DNA of 64,000 bases from Candidatus Eremiobacteraceae bacterium (GCA_035295225.1 DATGJI010000025.1:1-64000), one strand, 5' to 3'. Shown: positions 34,053 to 44,496, counted from the first letter of the stretch. Numbers and translations are program-made. The notes: generated by a model not told the origin, from the letters alone.

Positions 34053-34134
34053 GGGCACGTGGCGAAATTGGCAGACGCGCCGGATTTAGGTTCCGGTGGG
34101 GCGACCCGTGAAGGTTCGAGTCCTTTCGTGCCCA
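34053..34134 (+). tRNA. tRNA-Leu (TAG)
   Basis: Class II tRNA with acceptor GGGCACG / CGTGCCC, anticodon stem CCGGA / TCCGG enclosing TTTAGGT (anticodon TAG), and a variable arm. CCA is not encoded. Confidence 0.97.
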
Positions 34135-34149
34135 GCAGTCATGACGACG

Positions 34150-34278
34150 TCAATGCGAATGCGGGGGCGCCGGCGGTCCTATCTCTCGAACTCGCACGAC
34201 GGTGATCCAGAGAAACGTCGAAAGAAAGATGACGCCGCCCACTATCAGCACCGTCGCGACTAGCGCGGTATCCGTCAT
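34150..34278 (-). CDS. Small single-pass membrane protein, 42 aa
   Basis: On the minus strand between tRNA-Leu and tRNA-Gly. It encodes about 6 polar residues, a long hydrophobic helix (LVATVLIVGGVIFLSTFLWI) and a short basic/proline tail ending in histidines. The frame extends upstream to 34347, but ATG 34278 gives a standard N-terminus. It resembles the size and layout of accessory small membrane subunits, but no family is recognised. Confidence 0.45.
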   Translation of the reverse strand: MTDTALVATVLIVGGVIFLSTFLWITVVRVREIGPPAPPHSH

Positions 34279-34357
34279 GAGCCGTGGATTCCTACTTCGC
34301 GGAATCATTCCCCGCAAGGAAATCCTCCTCGCTCGCCTAACCTGCAAACCGGTCAGA

Positions 34358-34381
34358 AAACGTCGGCGAAAGCCGACGTTT
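34358..34381 (+). terminator. 10-bp GAAA-loop hairpin before tRNA-Gly
   Basis: Perfect stem AAACGTCGGC / GCCGACGTTT with a GAAA tetraloop, ending 11 nt before tRNA-Gly. It may be a terminator (T-rich on either strand near the base) or a processing signal. Confidence 0.45.
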
Positions 34382-34392
34382 CCGCGCGACGC

Positions 34393-34467
34393 GCGGAAGT
34401 AGCTCAGTGGTAGAGCATCGCCTTGCCAAGGCGAGGGTCGCGAGTTCGAATCTCGTCTTCCGCTCCA
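34393..34467 (+). tRNA. tRNA-Gly (GCC)
   Basis: Acceptor GCGGAAG / CTTCCGC, anticodon stem TCGCC / GGCGA enclosing TTGCCAA (anticodon GCC). CCA is encoded (34465-34467). Confidence 0.97.
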
Positions 34468-34588
34468 GCACCGAAACGTTTCACTCGCGATCCGTCATGA
34501 CAACGGCCGCGTTTCATATGCCAGGATAGCCTGCAAAAGCGCACGAAGGCCGCCTGCCCGCATCTTCGGAGGTTGGTCCGCACTTTTC

Positions 34589-35905
34589 GTGAGCGCTACG
34601 CTTCGCAAACTCGAACCCACGATCGTCGAACTCGATATCGCGGTATCCGAAACGGATTTCGACGCTGCGCGCCAGCGCGCGTTTCAGAAGCTCCTGAAGA
34701 ACTATCGCGTGCCGGGATTCCGCCCGGGAAAGATCCCGCGCGGAATATTCGAGCGTCACATCGGCGCGGAGACGATCGAGCATCAGGCGGTCGAGGATGT
34801 CGTGCCCGATGCCTACACGCGAGCGCTCAAAGAGCACAACCTCGTGCCGGTGGAGCATCCGCACTTCGATCTTGAAAAGGTCGACGAAGGCAAGAGTCTG
34901 CGCATCAAGGCGGTGGTGGCAGTGCGGCCGGAGATCGCGCTCGCCGATCACAAAGGCATCACAGTCGAGCGGCCGGCGATCGCGGTCACCGACGACGAGG
35001 TGGAGCGCAGCCTGCAGGCGTTGCGTCGCCGCGCCTCTCAACTTCAACCAGTCTTGGACCGGGGTGTCGCCAACGGCGACGTCGTGACGCTCGACTACGA
35101 AGGCTCGATCGACGGCGAACCATTCAATGGCGGCTCGGCAAAGGACCACACGACAGAAGTGGCGCCGGAAAAGTTCGTTCCAGGATTCATGGAACAACTG
35201 ATCGGCGCGCGGCCCGGCGAAAAGCGCTCGGTCACAGTGAGCTTTCCGCCCGACTATCATGCCGAACACCTGCGGGGCAAGGAAGCGACCTTCGAGGTCT
35301 CCATCCGCGCGCTTCAGACGCCGGTGCTTCCCGAGCTGGACGATAATTTTGTCGCGGCGGTCTCGGATGCGCAGACGCTCGACGCTTTGCGCGAGGACAT
35401 CCGCAAACGGCTGCTCGCGGCCGCCGAGGCACGCGCTCGCGAACAGGTCCAGCGCTCGCTGCTCGATCGCCTCGTCGCGATGCACGACTTCCCGCTTCCC
35501 GCCGTCCTCGTGAACAATGAGATCGACAGTCTCGTCGCGGATGCGAAGGGCTACATGCAGCGCATCGGCCGGCCGTGGGAAGAATACTTGGCAGCCAAGG
35601 AAGTCGACGAAGAGGGCTTGCGCACGGAGTATAAGGTAGAGGCCGAACGCCGCGTGCGAACTTCGCTGCTGCTCGAAGAGATCGCAAAAGCGGAAGCGAT
35701 CGAAGTGACGACGAGCGATCTCGAGGCCGAGCTTGCGCAGCTCGCGCGTTCGTATGGCCTGTCGCGCGATTCGCTACTGCAAATGATCCGCAAGAACACC
35801 GGCTTCGGGCCGCTTATCGATTCCGTGCGCAAGCAGAAGACCATCGATCATCTGGTCGCGCAAGCTACGATCGTCGACGCCCCGGCCGCCATGGCGGGAC
35901 GATAG
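34589..35905 (+). CDS. tig: Trigger factor
   Basis: A 438-residue ribosome-associated chaperone and prolyl isomerase. The N-terminal ribosome-binding domain carries the signature YRVPGFRPGKIPR. The FKBP-type PPIase domain (about 155-245: GDVVTLDYEGSIDGEPFNGG and FVPGFMEQLIGARPGE) and the long C-terminal helical arms follow. It is complete. GTG 34589 gives a family-like start (SATLRKLEPTIVELDIAV). A GGAGG box lies rather far upstream. The gene begins the conserved tig-clpP-clpX run, linking nascent-chain folding to degradation. Confidence 0.95.
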   Translation: MSATLRKLEPTIVELDIAVSETDFDAARQRAFQKLLKNYRVPGFRPGKIPRGIFERHIGAETIEHQAVEDVVPDAYTRALKEHNLVPVEHPHFDLEKVDEGKSLRIKAVVAVRPEIALADHKGITVERPAIAVTDDEVERSLQALRRRASQLQPVLDRGVANGDVVTLDYEGSIDGEPFNGGSAKDHTTEVAPEKFVPGFMEQLIGARPGEKRSVTVSFPPDYHAEHLRGKEATFEVSIRALQTPVLPELDDNFVAAVSDAQTLDALREDIRKRLLAAAEARAREQVQRSLLDRLVAMHDFPLPAVLVNNEIDSLVADAKGYMQRIGRPWEEYLAAKEVDEEGLRTEYKVEAERRVRTSLLLEEIAKAEAIEVTTSDLEAELAQLARSYGLSRDSLLQMIRKNTGFGPLIDSVRKQKTIDHLVAQATIVDAPAAMAGR

Positions 35906-35918
35906 GAGACGCTGAGAA

Positions 35919-36542
35919 ATGGGACATCTGGTGCCGATGGTCGTCGAGCAGACGGCGCGCGGCGAACGAGCCTTCGATATCTACTCACGGCTGCTGAAGG
36001 AGCGGATCATATTCGTCGGCTCCCAGATCGACGATAGCCTCGCCAATCTCATCATCGCACAACTTCTATTCCTCGAAAAAGAAGATGCCGATAAAGATAT
36101 CGAGATGTACATCAATAGTCCCGGCGGGAGTGTGACCGCCGGCCTTGCCATCTACGACGCGATGCAGCTCGTCAAACCCGATGTGGCCACGCTCGTCGCC
36201 GGCATGGCGGCAAGCGCGGCTTCCATCCTGCTGACGGGCGGCACCAAAGGCAAGCGCGCCGCGCTTCCAAACTCGAAGGTCCTCATCCACCAGCCATGGA
36301 TCTCGCAGATCGGCGGCCAGGCGACGGATATAGAGATATATGCACGTGATCTCACCGCCACCCGACGCCGATTAGCGGAGATCTATGTGGCTACCACGGG
36401 GCAGCCGATCGACCGAATCGAACGCGATATGGAGCGAGATTACCACTTGACCGCCGAGGAAGCAGTGGACTACGGCCTCGTGGATTCGGTCATGAGCCGG
36501 CAGTCGCGCGAGACCCTAACGTCGAAGCCCACGGCCACCTAG
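35919..36542 (+). CDS. clpP: ATP-dependent Clp protease proteolytic subunit
   Basis: A 207-residue ClpP. The nucleophile lies in AGMAASAAS (Ser99) with His124 in LIHQPW 25 residues later, the standard spacing. The Asp lies within IERDMERD. The oligomerisation helix and [17 protein letters not shown] are conserved. The residues after the nucleophile (A-A-S instead of the usual M-G-A) are a mild variation. A GGAG box precedes ATG 35919. It forms the barrel protease with ClpX encoded next, 15 nt downstream. Confidence 0.96.
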   Translation: MGHLVPMVVEQTARGERAFDIYSRLLKERIIFVGSQIDDSLANLIIAQLLFLEKEDADKDIEMYINSPGGSVTAGLAIYDAMQLVKPDVATLVAGMAASAASILLTGGTKGKRAALPNSKVLIHQPWISQIGGQATDIEIYARDLTATRRRLAEIYVATTGQPIDRIERDMERDYHLTAEEAVDYGLVDSVMSRQSRETLTSKPTAT

Positions 36543-36557
36543 GGAAGCGAGGCGGCG

Positions 36558-37820
<1,263 letters not shown>

Positions 37821-37846
37821 CCTCTTGCTTCGGCTTTACCCCGAAG

Positions 37847-37867
37847 GGGCCGACGCTAAGTCGGCCC
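37847..37867 (+). terminator. Hairpin after clpX, family A
   Basis: An 8-bp stem GGGCCGAC / GTCGGCCC with a GCTAA loop, 26 nt after the clpX stop. The flanks match the element at 347-366. There is no U-tract, so it may protect the 3' end rather than terminate by itself. Confidence 0.55.
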
Positions 37868-37916
37868 ATCGTATATCATGGCATCGCCGGCGACGTCGCG
37901 GCCGCGGAATAGAAGA

Positions 37917-37942
37917 AAGGGGCCGGCGTAAGCCGGCCCCTT
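37917..37942 (-). terminator. Strong terminator between clpX and sedolisin
   Basis: An 11-bp perfect stem AAGGGGCCGGC / GCCGGCCCCTT with a GTAA loop. Read on the minus strand it is followed by TTTCTTCT, so it best serves the sedolisin gene ending at 37961. It could act for clpX too. It is related in sequence to the family A hairpins, with compensating base changes in the stem. Confidence 0.65.
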
Positions 37943-37960
37943 CGTCTGGCAGAGCACCGA

Positions 37961-39169
37961 TCAGAACGCGCCGACTCCGTGCGGAGTTCCGTTTCCGGTC
38001 GGCCCGTCGTAGCCGATTTCACCGGTGCACAGATACGCGGGTGAACACGATCCGTTGTTGCCCTTGGTGATATCGTACAGATTGGTCGATGCCACCTTAT
38101 AGCTCTCCGAGCCGTAGGTGAGCGTGGCGCCGTTGCCGGCGAGTGCGTAGACCGACGCGATGATCGGGCTTGCGACGCTCGTGCCGCCTTCGGCTGTGAA
38201 CGTGTTGTGGTACACGATCACCACGCCAGGATTCGGATCGGCTTGCGCCGAGACGTCGGCGATCGTGCGCCGCGAACAGCCGGTGTCCTTCTGCCACGTC
38301 GGCTTTGTGATGAACGCGCTGCAGCCGCTTCCCGCTCCCGGCCACACCACTTCCGTCCATTTGCGCGCATTGGTCGCTTTGTGGAGCGACGTGCCGCCGA
38401 CCGCAGTGACGTATTGCGACGCTGCCGGGAATTGGGGTCCCGAACCGAATGCGCCGTCACCCGAACTGACGGTGATCATGATGCCCTTGTGCTTGTAGTG
38501 GCTTTGATCGGTCTGTTCGCCGCTGTACTCGCCGCCGCCGTAGCTATTGCTGATCTCGGTCGCCTTCAGCTTCGCGGCTTCGTCGACGGTTGCCGCCAAG
38601 TTCGCAAACGAGTTATCATTGGATTCCATCAGGATGATGTGGCATTTCGGGCAGATCGCCGAAACCATGTCCACGTCGAGGGAGATCTCGATGTCCCAGC
38701 CCGCGTTGACCGGCGGATACGGACCAGGCTGACCGAGCTGGTTCAGTTTCCGGAAGCAGCCGTTCGCGGTCGAGCAAACCGTCTCGTTGAACGTCTTGCG
38801 GTACTTCGCAAGATCGCTTTCTGCAGTGGGATCGTCGAACGCATCCACGATCGCGACCGTCTGCCCAGTTCCCGCAGTCTTCGACGGAAGATTGTACGCG
38901 GCTTGGAGCTGTGACGGCACGTATGCGGTGAACGTCATATCCGGTTGGAATCCGATGTCCGTGCGCGTCATCGACATGCAGCGCGCGTATCCCGGGTCCA
39001 CGGGTCCGCAGTTCTCCCGCACGTTGCCGGGACTGCCGGTATCGGCGATGGCTTGAGCCCCGCTACCGGGCGCGTGCATCTGCGGAATGGCGCTCGTCGC
39101 ACCATGACCGCAAGCCGCCAAAAGAACCGGGAGCGCCAAAAGCGCGACCGGCCGAAGGAATCGATTCAT
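37961..39169 (-). CDS. S53 (sedolisin-like) peptidase lipoprotein 1
   Basis: A 402-residue lipoprotein. The signal ends in LLAAC (lipobox Cys near residue 20). The serine-carboxyl peptidase domain shows the E-x-x-x-D pair in WDIEISLDVDM, the oxyanion Asp in VSSGDGAFG and the nucleophile in GGTSVASPIIASV. Only about 75 residues separate the lipobox from the catalytic core, so the usual activation prodomain (about 150-190 residues) is missing. ATG 39169 has GGAGG 6 nt upstream and is preferred over 39193. It is a close tandem duplicate of the next gene. Acid-active extracytoplasmic proteolysis is the family role. Confidence 0.9.
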   Translation of the reverse strand: MNRFLRPVALLALPVLLAACGHGATSAIPQMHAPGSGAQAIADTGSPGNVRENCGPVDPGYARCMSMTRTDIGFQPDMTFTAYVPSQLQAAYNLPSKTAGTGQTVAIVDAFDDPTAESDLAKYRKTFNETVCSTANGCFRKLNQLGQPGPYPPVNAGWDIEISLDVDMVSAICPKCHIILMESNDNSFANLAATVDEAAKLKATEISNSYGGGEYSGEQTDQSHYKHKGIMITVSSGDGAFGSGPQFPAASQYVTAVGGTSLHKATNARKWTEVVWPGAGSGCSAFITKPTWQKDTGCSRRTIADVSAQADPNPGVVIVYHNTFTAEGGTSVASPIIASVYALAGNGATLTYGSESYKVASTNLYDITKGNNGSCSPAYLCTGEIGYDGPTGNGTPHGVGAF

Positions 39170-39320
39170 CCAGGGCCTCCTCGATCGTTGCAAATATACG
39201 ACACACAGATCTCACGGCGATGCGATCGGCGATGTCTGCGCTCGGACTTTGCCGACCCGTCCGCGGCGCGCCTCTATAAGCAGGGTCCTAATTTTCGGTC
39301 CCGGCCCATTCGCACCATGA

Positions 39321-39348
39321 AAATAGGGCGAGCCTTGGCCCGCCCTAT
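39321..39348 (-). terminator. Terminator of sedolisin 2
   Basis: Stem ATAGGGCG / CGCCCTAT with a smaller inner GCC/GGC pairing. On the minus strand it is followed by TTTT. It ends the gene at 39374-40567 and separates the two tandem peptidases, indicating separate transcription. Confidence 0.6.
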
Positions 39349-39373
39349 CTCACCTGTCTCGGCCGCGAGTGTG

Positions 39374-40567
39374 CTAGAACGCCTCGTCGCCGTCCGGAGT
39401 TCCGTTTCCGGTCGGTCCGTCGTAGCCTTTTTCGCCATGACAGAGGTACGCCGGCGAGCAGCTTCCGTTGCTGCCCTTCGTGATGTCGAAGAGCGCGTTG
39501 AGATGGCTGTAGCTCTCCGAGCCGTAGTTCAACGTCGCGGCATTCCCCTCGAGCGCGTAGACCGAGGCGATGATCGGGCTCGCAACACTTGTACCGCCGA
39601 CACTGTAGAAGCCGCCTCGGTAGACGATTACCACGCCGGGGTTCGGATCGGCGTCGGCTGAGACATCGGCGACCGTGCGCCGGGAGCAGCCGGTGTCCTT
39701 TTGCCACGTCGGCTTCGTGACGAATGCGCTGCATCCGCTGCCCGCGCCGGACCAGACGACTTCCGCCCAGCCGCGCTTGTTCGTGGAATGCGTGAGCGTC
39801 GTTCCGCCGACCGCGGTGACGTACTGCGAAGCTGCCGGGAACTGCACGCCGTAGCCGTTATCGCCCGAGCTCGCCGTGATCATGGCACCCGGATGGTTGT
39901 AGTGTTTCTGGTCGGTCGTCTCGCCGCTGTACTCGCCGCCGCCGTAGCTATTGCTGATCGCATTCGCCTTGAGCTTGAATGCTTCATCGACGGTCGCCGC
40001 GAGATTGGCGAACGAATTGTCGTTCGCTTCCATGAGAATGATGTGGCATTTGGGGCAGATCGCCGAGACCATATCCACGTCGAGTGAGATTTCTACGGCC
40101 CAATCCTGCCTCGTTGGGTACGGGCCGGGTTTGCCTTGCTGGTTGAGTTTTTGGAAGCACTTCCCGGTGCCCGTGCAAGCCGGGAGTCCGTAGAACGATC
40201 GGTACTTGCTGAGGTCGGCCTGTGCGGTCGAATCATCGAAGGCGTCGACGATGGCGACCGTCTGCCCGGCCCCGAGCGTCGAGCTTGACAGTTTGTACGC
40301 CGATTGCAAATCCGGAGGGCCGTAAGACGTGAAGTCCGGCTCTGCGCCATTCATCGCGTTCGTGCGCAGCAGCGAGAAACAGCGCGCGAAGCCTGGAGCC
40401 ACGGGGCCGCAGTTCTCGCGTACGTTCGACATCATATTGTAGCCTTGCACGCCGGCCGCGCCGGCGTTACCGGGCTGCGGCAATGCGCTCGAGACGCCAT
40501 GACTGCCGCAAGCCGCTAAGAGAACGGGCAACGCCAAAAGCGCGACCGGACGAAGGAAACGTATCAT
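39374..40567 (-). CDS. S53 (sedolisin-like) peptidase lipoprotein 2
   Basis: A 397-residue paralogue of the neighbouring peptidase, sharing the leader (RFLRPVALLALPVLLAACG), the E-x-x-x-D motif in WAVEISLDVDM, ASSGDNGYG for the oxyanion Asp and GGTSVASPIIASV for the serine. The prodomain is likewise missing. Differences cluster in the first 100 residues and in the loop after the oxyanion Asp, so the copies may differ in specificity. ATG 40567 follows a GAGGAGG box. It has its own terminator. The high identity suggests a duplication under selection, perhaps for nutrient scavenging. Confidence 0.9.
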   Translation of the reverse strand: MIRFLRPVALLALPVLLAACGSHGVSSALPQPGNAGAAGVQGYNMMSNVRENCGPVAPGFARCFSLLRTNAMNGAEPDFTSYGPPDLQSAYKLSSSTLGAGQTVAIVDAFDDSTAQADLSKYRSFYGLPACTGTGKCFQKLNQQGKPGPYPTRQDWAVEISLDVDMVSAICPKCHIILMEANDNSFANLAATVDEAFKLKANAISNSYGGGEYSGETTDQKHYNHPGAMITASSGDNGYGVQFPAASQYVTAVGGTTLTHSTNKRGWAEVVWSGAGSGCSAFVTKPTWQKDTGCSRRTVADVSADADPNPGVVIVYRGGFYSVGGTSVASPIIASVYALEGNAATLNYGSESYSHLNALFDITKGSNGSCSPAYLCHGEKGYDGPTGNGTPDGDEAF

Positions 40568-40782
40568 CGGTGGCCTCCTCGGATGACGGCATGATGGGAT
40601 AACGCGACGCGCCGGCGAGTCGAAGACCGCGGCGATATATCTGGATCAAATTCGCGTGGCTGACGGCAGCGCGCCTTTCGGCACCTAGTCCCAATTATGG
40701 TTCCAACTGTCCTGGCAAATCCGACAATGGTTGTGTTGTAGGCTAAAGGACTCACGTAGCACGGGCGCCCAAGCCGCGTCCG

Positions 40783-41751
40783 ATGACCCTTCGGCCCACA
40801 TTTTCCGACGTCATGGACGCAGCGCAACGCCTGAACGGCGTCGCCTGGCGGACGAGCGTGCTCTCGTCGCCTGCTCTCGATGCGGCCGCGGGCGCTGCCG
40901 TGTTCGTGAAATGCGAGAATTTCCAAAGCGTGGGCGCATTCAAGATACGCGGCGCGTACAACGCAATCGCCCAGCTGAGCGCTGGGGAGAAAAAGCGCGG
41001 CGTCGTCGCGTTCTCGTCGGGAAATCACGCGCAAGGCGTTGCGCTGGCGGCGCAACTCCTCGGCATCGATGCGACGATCGTCATGCCCGCCGACGCGTCA
41101 AAGGTGAAGCTCGATGCGACGCGAGCATACGGCGCGCGTGTCGTCACCTACGACCAGGCGACCGAGAATCGAGAGTCGATCGCCGCGGCGATCGTTGAAA
41201 AAAGCGGCGCGGCATTGATACCGCCGTACGATCACCTCGACGTGATCGCCGGACAGGGGACGGCGGCGCTTGAACTGTGTCAGGATGTGCTCGATCTCGA
41301 CGCCGTGGTCACACCCGTCGGCGGAGGCGGACTGCTTGCCGGCACTGCAACGGCGGTCAAGGGTCTGCAGCCGAACTGCGCGGTCTACGGCGTGGAGCCC
41401 GAAGCAGGCAATGATTGGTGGCTCTCATGGCGCGAGGGGCGGCGCGTTGAGATCGCGCCGCCGAACACGATCGCGGAGGGCGTGCGGGTGACCATGCCCG
41501 GTCAATTGACCTGGGAGATCGCGCGCGAGCGGGCCGACGGCATCGTCTTGGTCAGCGATAAAGAGATCCGTAGCGCGATGCGATTTGCCGCCACGCACTT
41601 GAAAGTCGTCACCGAACCGGCCGGCGCGACGGTCATCGCCGCAGCCATGTATCGCCGTCTGCCGAAGAAGTGCGCGCGGATCGGACTTATCGTCAGCGGC
41701 GGCAACGTGGACATGCCGACGTTCGCGGCCCTTTGCGCAGAAGATGATTGA
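40783..41751 (+). CDS. Threonine/serine dehydratase (PLP)
   Basis: A 322-residue fold-type II PLP enzyme lacking the C-terminal ACT/regulatory domain, thus of the catabolic (TdcB) or serine racemase-like type. The PLP lysine is K54 in SVGAFKIRGAYN, SSGNHAQG binds the substrate carboxylate and VGGGGLLAG holds the phosphate. It converts threonine to 2-oxobutyrate or serine to pyruvate. ATG 40783 is divergent from the sedolisin, with 215 nt between. I avoid ilvA/tdcB because the sequence alone does not settle which. Confidence 0.88.
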   Translation: MTLRPTFSDVMDAAQRLNGVAWRTSVLSSPALDAAAGAAVFVKCENFQSVGAFKIRGAYNAIAQLSAGEKKRGVVAFSSGNHAQGVALAAQLLGIDATIVMPADASKVKLDATRAYGARVVTYDQATENRESIAAAIVEKSGAALIPPYDHLDVIAGQGTAALELCQDVLDLDAVVTPVGGGGLLAGTATAVKGLQPNCAVYGVEPEAGNDWWLSWREGRRVEIAPPNTIAEGVRVTMPGQLTWEIARERADGIVLVSDKEIRSAMRFAATHLKVVTEPAGATVIAAAMYRRLPKKCARIGLIVSGGNVDMPTFAALCAEDD

Positions 41752-41758
41752 AGGCGCC

Positions 41759-41779
41759 GGCGCGCCACAAAAGCGCGCC
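41759..41779 (+). terminator. GC-rich hairpin after the dehydratase
   Basis: A 7-bp stem GGCGCGC / GCGCGCC with a CACAAAA loop, 7 nt after the dehydratase stop and 65 nt before valS. No U-run. I saw no T-box elements in this leader. Confidence 0.45.
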
Positions 41780-41844
41780 CGCCGTCGGACGCGGCTGAGT
41801 TTGAACGGGCAGGGTGCGCGCCTGAACGCCCGAACGAATCGAGC

Positions 41845-44466
41845 GTGACGCGCACTTCAGAACCCATGCTCGAAAAGTACGATCCGCAGGCTATCGAGTC
41901 CGCGTGGTACCGACGCTGGGAAGAAGCGGGACTTTTCCACGTCGAGCCCGACACGAGCAAGCCGCCGTTCGTCATCGCCATGCCGCCGCCCAACGTCACC
42001 GGCCGAGCTCACATGGGCCACGGCTCGACGTACACCCCGATGGATATCCTGACGCGCTATCACACGATGCGCGGTTACAATGCCGTCTGGCTCCCGGGTC
42101 AAGACCATGCCGCGATCGCGACCCAGAACGTGCTCGAGCGCGAACTTGCGAAGCAAGGCATGACGCGCTTCGATCTCGGGCGCGAACGCTTCGTGGAGTA
42201 TTTTTGGCGCTGGCGGGTCGAGTACGGCAACATCCTCTACCAACAGTTCCGCGCGCTGGGCTTCGGACCAGACTGGCAGCGCGATCGCTTCACGCTCGAC
42301 GAAGGGTTGAGCCGCGCCGTCGTCCGGGTCTTCATCTCGCTGTACGAAGAGGGTTTGATCTACCGCGGAACGCGTCTGGTCAACTGGTGTCCGCGTTGCG
42401 GCTCGACGCTGTCAGACTCCGAAGTCGAGCATGAGGATCGGCCCGGAACGCTATACCGCGTGCGCTATGCCGGCGCCGACGGCGGCGACGGAATCGTGAT
42501 CGCGACGACGCGGCCGGAAACCATCTTCGCCGACGTCGCGGTGGCGGTCCATCCGGACGACGACCGCTACAAGCACCTGATCGGCACAACCGTCACCCGG
42601 CCGCTCTCACCGGGTCCGATACCCGTGATCGCTGATCCGGCGGTCGAGCCCGGGTTTGGCACCGGCGCGCTCAAGATAACGCCGGCGCACGACCAGACCG
42701 ACTACGAGATCGGCGAGCGGCATCGGTTAGGCTCGCCGTCTGTCATCGGCACGGACGGTAGACTTGCAGGTCCGGTCGAGCCGGAATTCGCCGGCATGGA
42801 CCGCTTCGAAGCGCGCGAGCTCGCGGTCGAGCGTCTGCGCGAACGCGGCGTGCTGGTCGGGCTCGATCCGCACGAGACAAGCGTCGGTCTCTGTTACCGC
42901 TGCGACACACCGATCGAGCCGCTTCTTTCGCTGCAATGGTTCCTGCGCATGCAGTCGCTCGCCGCTGCCGCGCTTGAGGCGTCGCGCTCGGGCCGCGTCC
43001 GCTTTCCGCAGGAGCGATTCGGCCGGAGCTACATCGAATGGCTCGAGAAGATCCGTGACTGGAACATCTCGCGTCAGCTCTGGATAGGGCACCGCTTGCC
43101 TGTCTGGTACTGCTCGGAAGACCACGCCAACGTGGGCGAAACCGCGCCGCCGAAGTGCACGACGTGCGGCCGGCTCGAACTTCGACAGGACGATGACACG
43201 CTCGACACGTGGTTCTCAAGCGCGCTCTGGCCGTTCTCCATCCTGGGATGGCCGGACAAGACTAAAGAGTTGGCGGCATGGTACCCGACGCAAGTCCTCT
43301 TGACCGCGCGCGAGATCCTGTTCCTTTGGGTCGCGCGCATGGTGATGATGGGACTGCATTTTCTCGGGCGCGAGCCGTTCGCCACGGTGTTCGTGACGCC
43401 GCTGATCATGGACGAGCAGGGACGCAAGATGAGCAAGTCGCTGGGCAACTCGCTCGATCCCATGGATCTCGTGCGCGACTTCGGCGCCGATGCCACGCGC
43501 TTCGGCATCGTCTCGCACATGCATTCGGCTCAAGACGTCCGCTTTTCCGTCGCCAAATGCGACGATGCACGCCGTTTCTGCAATAAGCTCTGGCAGGCGG
43601 TCCGATTCGCACTGCAGCGGTTCCCCGAACTGGGGGCGGACCAGCCGGTCCTCGCGTTGCCGGCGAAAGAGGCGCTGACGCTGGCCGATCGCGCCGTGCT
43701 CGACGGCCTTGCGAACGTCACCGCCCGCGTCACCGAAGCGCTTGAGATCTTCGATTTTTCACAGGCCGCGGAGTCGCTCTACGCGTTTGTTTGGAACACC
43801 GTCTGCGATGTCTACATCGAAATCGCCAAAGACAAGGCAGAATCACGCGCCGCCGTGCTCGGGCACGTGCTGCGGACGTCGCTTCAGCTGCTCCATCCTT
43901 TGATGCCGTTCGTCACCGAGGAGCTCTGGCAGAGACTCAGCCACGACCGTGAATTCATCGGCCGCAGCGCGTGGCCCGACGACGCAAACGCTTGGCGCGA
44001 CGCCGATGCGTCGGCCGCGATGATGCGCGTGCTCGGGTTCGTGGAGACCGTGCTCGCGCTTCGCGCGATTCCGAAGATGCCCTATCGCGAATTGAGCGAC
44101 ATCCATGTGACCGAGGCGGAGCCTTCACTGGCCGCCCTCTTGCAGGAGCAGCACGGCGTGCTCGAACGGCTCGCTCGTATCGGGCGGCTGCGTTTCGACT
44201 CGCCGCCGCGATCGGCGCTCACCCGGCGATATGGCGGCGCAAATGTCTTCTTGCCGGTTGATAATGCGTTCGTCGAACGCGAACGCGTTGCCTTAGCGAA
44301 GGAGATCGAGAAATCGGAGACTGAGATCGCCGCGATAGAACGCAAGCTCGCTTCGTCCGGCTTCGTCGCAAAGGCACCGCCTGACGTCGTCGACAAAGAG
44401 CGCACGCGGCTCGACGCGCTGCGAAGCGCGCGGACGAATGCCGCCGAGCGTCTCGCGGCTCTTTGA
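41845..44466 (+). CDS. valS: Valyl-tRNA synthetase
   Basis: An 873-residue class Ia synthetase. The HIGH-type motif is H56-M-G-H59 in NVTGRAHMGHG. KMSKS occurs at about residue 528. The editing domain (ATTRPETIFADVAVAVHP) and Cys clusters (WCPRCG, LCYRCD, CTTCG) are present. The C-terminal coiled coil (KEIEKSETEIAAIERKLAS) that clamps tRNA-Val is complete. GTG 41845 is the start. ATG 41866 is an alternative. The signature NVTGRAHMGH and this C-terminal arm separate ValRS from IleRS and LeuRS. Confidence 0.96.
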   Translation: MTRTSEPMLEKYDPQAIESAWYRRWEEAGLFHVEPDTSKPPFVIAMPPPNVTGRAHMGHGSTYTPMDILTRYHTMRGYNAVWLPGQDHAAIATQNVLERELAKQGMTRFDLGRERFVEYFWRWRVEYGNILYQQFRALGFGPDWQRDRFTLDEGLSRAVVRVFISLYEEGLIYRGTRLVNWCPRCGSTLSDSEVEHEDRPGTLYRVRYAGADGGDGIVIATTRPETIFADVAVAVHPDDDRYKHLIGTTVTRPLSPGPIPVIADPAVEPGFGTGALKITPAHDQTDYEIGERHRLGSPSVIGTDGRLAGPVEPEFAGMDRFEARELAVERLRERGVLVGLDPHETSVGLCYRCDTPIEPLLSLQWFLRMQSLAAAALEASRSGRVRFPQERFGRSYIEWLEKIRDWNISRQLWIGHRLPVWYCSEDHANVGETAPPKCTTCGRLELRQDDDTLDTWFSSALWPFSILGWPDKTKELAAWYPTQVLLTAREILFLWVARMVMMGLHFLGREPFATVFVTPLIMDEQGRKMSKSLGNSLDPMDLVRDFGADATRFGIVSHMHSAQDVRFSVAKCDDARRFCNKLWQAVRFALQRFPELGADQPVLALPAKEALTLADRAVLDGLANVTARVTEALEIFDFSQAAESLYAFVWNTVCDVYIEIAKDKAESRAAVLGHVLRTSLQLLHPLMPFVTEELWQRLSHDREFIGRSAWPDDANAWRDADASAAMMRVLGFVETVLALRAIPKMPYRELSDIHVTEAEPSLAALLQEQHGVLERLARIGRLRFDSPPRSALTRRYGGANVFLPVDNAFVERERVALAKEIEKSETEIAAIERKLASSGFVAKAPPDVVDKERTRLDALRSARTNAAERLAAL

Positions 44467-44481
44467 TTCCGCGGGGATCGG

Positions 44482-44496
44482 GCAGGCGGCGCCTGC
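44482..44496 (+). terminator. Short hairpin after valS
   Basis: A 6-bp stem GCAGGC / GCCTGC with a GGC loop, 15 nt after the valS stop. It is possibly a weak terminator ahead of the pyr operon. Confidence 0.3.

Noticed and set aside
37821-37960. Small RNA or CRISPR-like array after clpX
   Set aside because: Two hairpins without regular spacing or repeats. They are better explained as terminators or 3'-end structures.
41752-41844. Possible T-box riboswitch before valS
   Set aside because: Only 93 nt long, with no specifier loop, T-box sequence or antiterminator pair visible.
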